Shown here: positions 5,922-6,104 of the stretch, in pieces
Numbering within the stretch: position 1 is the first letter of the stretch
Layout of the letters: the number at the start of each line of letters is the position of its first letter
Notes under the pieces: model-generated
Databases searched by the model: none
The model's input: only the letters and a program-made list of their open reading frames with translations
Told to the model about the DNA's origin: nothing
Assembly (NCBI GenBank): GCA_910584235.1
Contig: CAJTZD010000123.1
Location: 1 to 6,104, forward strand
Reading direction: 5' to 3'
DNA from: an uncultured Acetatifactor sp.
Lineage (GTDB): Bacteria; Bacillota; Clostridia; Lachnospirales; Lachnospiraceae
Length of the DNA: 6,104 bases
Translations under genes and position numbers: made by a program

Positions 5922-6015
5922 CATATCCCCCGTTTTTCAACAGCATTTTCCGTCAAGCTAATACACCTTTCAGCCAAAACCGCCAATATCCTACTCCTTT
6001 TTACCTTTCCGCTTT

Positions 6016-6054
6016 ATACTATCACGGAAACCCCTGACTTTTGCGTGATAGTAT
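6016..6054. repeat. Perfect 11-bp inverted repeat
   Basis: ATACTATCACG (6016-6026) and CGTGATAGTAT (6044-6054) are exact reverse complements with 17 bases between them. The right arm is part of the first 18-bp iteron-like unit, and the left arm runs into TATCACGGAAAC, an 11-of-12 match to 5866-5877. It therefore links the two repeat families of this region. Confidence 0.65.
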
Positions 6055-6090
6055 ACTTTTGCCTGATAGTACGATTTTTGCCCCAATCGC
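6037..6090 (+). repeat. Iteron-like 18-bp tandem repeats at the window edge
   Basis: ACTTTTGCGTGATAGTAT (6037-6054) and ACTTTTGCCTGATAGTAC (6055-6072) match at 16 of 18 positions. They are followed in the same register by a degenerate third unit whose first half, GATTTTTGC (6073-6081), is conserved. CTATCAG at 6095-6101 inverts the CTGATAG core. Unit size and head-to-tail arrangement fit iterons bound by a plasmid or integrative-element replication initiator, or an operator array. The array may continue beyond the window. Confidence 0.6.
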
Positions 6091-6104
6091 CATCCTATCA
6101 GCGG

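Larger units (their letters stand above)
5737..6104. other. Repeat-rich region without a convincing gene
   Basis: These 368 bases follow the kinase stop and run to the window edge. The longest open frame (5768-6037, plus strand, 89 codons) has no ribosome binding site, no recognisable domain, and runs across palindromes and repeats, so I treat it as non-coding. The region contains a post-gene hairpin, a motif array spaced by 20-21 bp, a long palindrome, a second inverted repeat and 18-bp tandem repeats, each listed separately. Such density of direct and inverted repeats suggests a protein-binding control region or replication origin rather than an ordinary spacer. Confidence 0.65.

Noticed and set aside
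5768..6037. 89-codon plus-strand open frame after the kinase
   Set aside because: It starts inside a hairpin with no ribosome binding site, runs through palindromes and repeats, and shows no domain, signal or conserved pattern.
5845..6090. Repeat-rich region considered as a CRISPR array
   Set aside because: Repeat units are only 11-18 bp, some are inverted, and there are no uniform 30-40 bp spacers or cas genes.

Overview
The window reads as a bacterial peptide-antibiotic (lantibiotic-type) resistance or immunity locus, probably from a Gram-positive anaerobe of the Clostridia (Lachnospiraceae-like). The support is strong AGGAG-type ribosome binding sites, AT-rich intergenic DNA, a lipoprotein signal peptide, and a LanFEG-type ABC transporter next to a two-component system. 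The taxonomic placement is inference, since no marker gene is present.

Layout. The left 3.5 kb is read on the minus strand as one compact gene cluster, in transcription order: ABC ATPase (3513 to 2737), MutE/EpiE-type permease (2740 to 2015), MutG-type permease (1999 to 1235), a 98-residue protein with three membrane helices (1228 to 932), a 128-residue lipoprotein (918 to 532) and the N-terminal half of a membrane-anchored metallophosphoesterase (452 to 6). The first five genes overlap or lie 6 to 15 bases apart, and the phosphoesterase follows after 79 bases. A 146-bp divergent control region (3514-3659) holds a tandem 11-bp repeat and a TATAAT box. On the plus strand come an OmpR-family response regulator (3660-4361) and, 4 bases later, its sensor histidine kinase (4366-5736). 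The last 368 bases (5737-6104) hold no convincing gene. They are dense in repeats: a hairpin just after the kinase, a 20/21-bp-spaced motif array with a 16-bp-arm palindrome, and an 18-bp iteron-like tandem repeat running towards the right edge.

How it works together (inference from family knowledge). The kinase would sense a cationic peptide or envelope stress outside the membrane and phosphorylate the regulator. The regulator would bind the 11-bp repeats and activate the divergent transporter operon. The ATPase and two permeases would then expel the peptide from the membrane. The small three-helix protein and the lipoprotein occupy the place of the LanH- and LanI-type accessory immunity proteins, although I cannot recognise either by sequence.

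No lantibiotic precursor or modification gene is visible, so this looks like a stand-alone resistance module. The broken phosphoesterase at the left edge and the iteron-like repeats at the right edge suggest it sits in, or next to, a mobile or rearranged segment.
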